The translations under genes were made by a program, and so were the position numbers. Positions 5,619 through 5,859 of a stretch of 5,859 bases of DNA are shown one piece after another (position 1 is the first letter of the stretch; the number at the start of each line of letters is the position of its first letter). The DNA lies in assembly GCA_027057185.1 (NCBI GenBank), contig JALUJE010000004.1:1-5859 (forward strand). The letters run 5' to 3'. A model generated the notes under the pieces. The model was not told where the DNA came from and searched no databases. It was given only the letters and a program-made list of their open reading frames with translations. The DNA comes from Helicobacteraceae bacterium. Its GTDB lineage: Bacteria; Campylobacterota; Campylobacteria; Campylobacterales; Sulfurimonadaceae.

Positions 5619-5629
5619 AAGGTTTAGCA

Positions 5630-5859
5630 ATGAACATATCAAACTACATCAAGATCAACGACCACATAGCAACAGCAGGACAACCCACAAAAGAAGAGTT
5701 TAAACAGATTGCCAAAGAGGGTTTTGAAGTGGTAATAAACCTAGCAATGCATAACAAAGGTGCATTAAAAGTAGAAGATGATAAGTTTATTGCTCCTGCT
5801 GAATATGAACCCAACGAAGTCTGGCAGGAGATTTTAAATATGGATTTAAAGGAGAACAC
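5630..5859 (+). CDS. DSP/PTP-like phosphatase family (DUF442-like) N-terminus, partial
   Basis: The frame opens at ATG 5630 and stays open to the window edge (76 full codons). AAAAGG at 5617-5622 lies 7 nt upstream. The start MNISNYIKINDHIATAGQPT (1-20), followed by EEFKQIAKEGFEVVINLAMHN, resembles bacterial proteins annotated as protein-tyrosine phosphatase family / DUF442-like, where IATSGQPT and GFEVVINLA are typical. The catalytic Cys-x5-Arg loop would lie beyond the window, so activity cannot be judged. After about residue 50 the sequence (FIAPAEYEPNEVWQEILNM, 53-71) no longer follows the usual strand with a GMxYxHIPV-like pattern, so the gene may be chimeric or divergent. ATA, ACA and GCA codons are used more freely than in kdsB. 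The function beyond the N-terminal resemblance is open. Confidence 0.6.
   Translation, partial: MNISNYIKINDHIATAGQPTKEEFKQIAKEGFEVVINLAMHNKGALKVEDDKFIAPAEYEPNEVWQEILNMDLKEN

Overview
The window looks like chromosomal DNA of a free-living member of the Campylobacterota, most like Sulfurimonas, Sulfuricurvum and their relatives. This is inferred from protein character (an EnvC-like LytM tail, FlgH, a Cys-rich YkgJ-type protein, KdsB), from short AT-rich promoters with a TATAAT -10 box and little -35, from very tight gene packing, and from a -24/-12 (sigma-54) promoter in front of a flagellar gene. No rRNA or tRNA is present to confirm it. Most of the window is ordinary core-genome content. I see no CRISPR array, insertion sequence, tRNA, phage or defence module.

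Layout. Positions 1-275 (+) hold the C-terminal end of a degenerate LytM/M23 protein of the EnvC type. It converges with flgH (272-985, -), the flagellar L-ring lipoprotein, and the two ends overlap by 4 nt. The 60-nt gap between flgH and the divergent yqeY (1046-1489, +) carries a strong sigma-54 promoter match for flgH, interlocked with the promoter and ribosome binding site of yqeY. yqeY converges with a four-gene minus-strand cluster across a 53-nt gap containing a hairpin. In transcription order the cluster is trmN-like tRNA methyltransferase (4674-3979), YkgJ-family Cys-cluster protein (3991-3611), TPR outer-membrane lipoprotein (3618-2344) and trpC (2343-1543). Successive genes overlap by 13 nt, overlap by 8 nt, and abut at 0 nt, so they are almost certainly cotranscribed and partly translationally coupled.

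Divergent from this cluster is kdsB (4730-5446, +), for CMP-KDO synthesis in LPS biogenesis. The cluster and kdsB share an 18-bp palindrome made of two face-to-face -10 boxes. After kdsB come 183 nt without a clear intact gene. They hold a weak hairpin, an AT-rich promoter, a good ribosome binding site and a small open frame that does not match the start codon that site would use. The window ends inside a gene (from 5630, +) whose N-terminus resembles the bacterial DSP/PTP-like phosphatase family (DUF442-like) but which seems to depart from that family before the window edge.

Together the genes cover envelope and flagellum assembly (EnvC-like, FlgH, TPR lipoprotein, KdsB), translation-related housekeeping (TrmN, YqeY) and tryptophan synthesis (an orphan trpC). 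The points most worth a second look are the sigma-54 promoter inside the yqeY control region, the mutually exclusive promoter palindrome at 4691-4708, the loss of zinc ligands in the EnvC-like protein, and the broken-looking small gene plus unusual phosphatase start at the right end.
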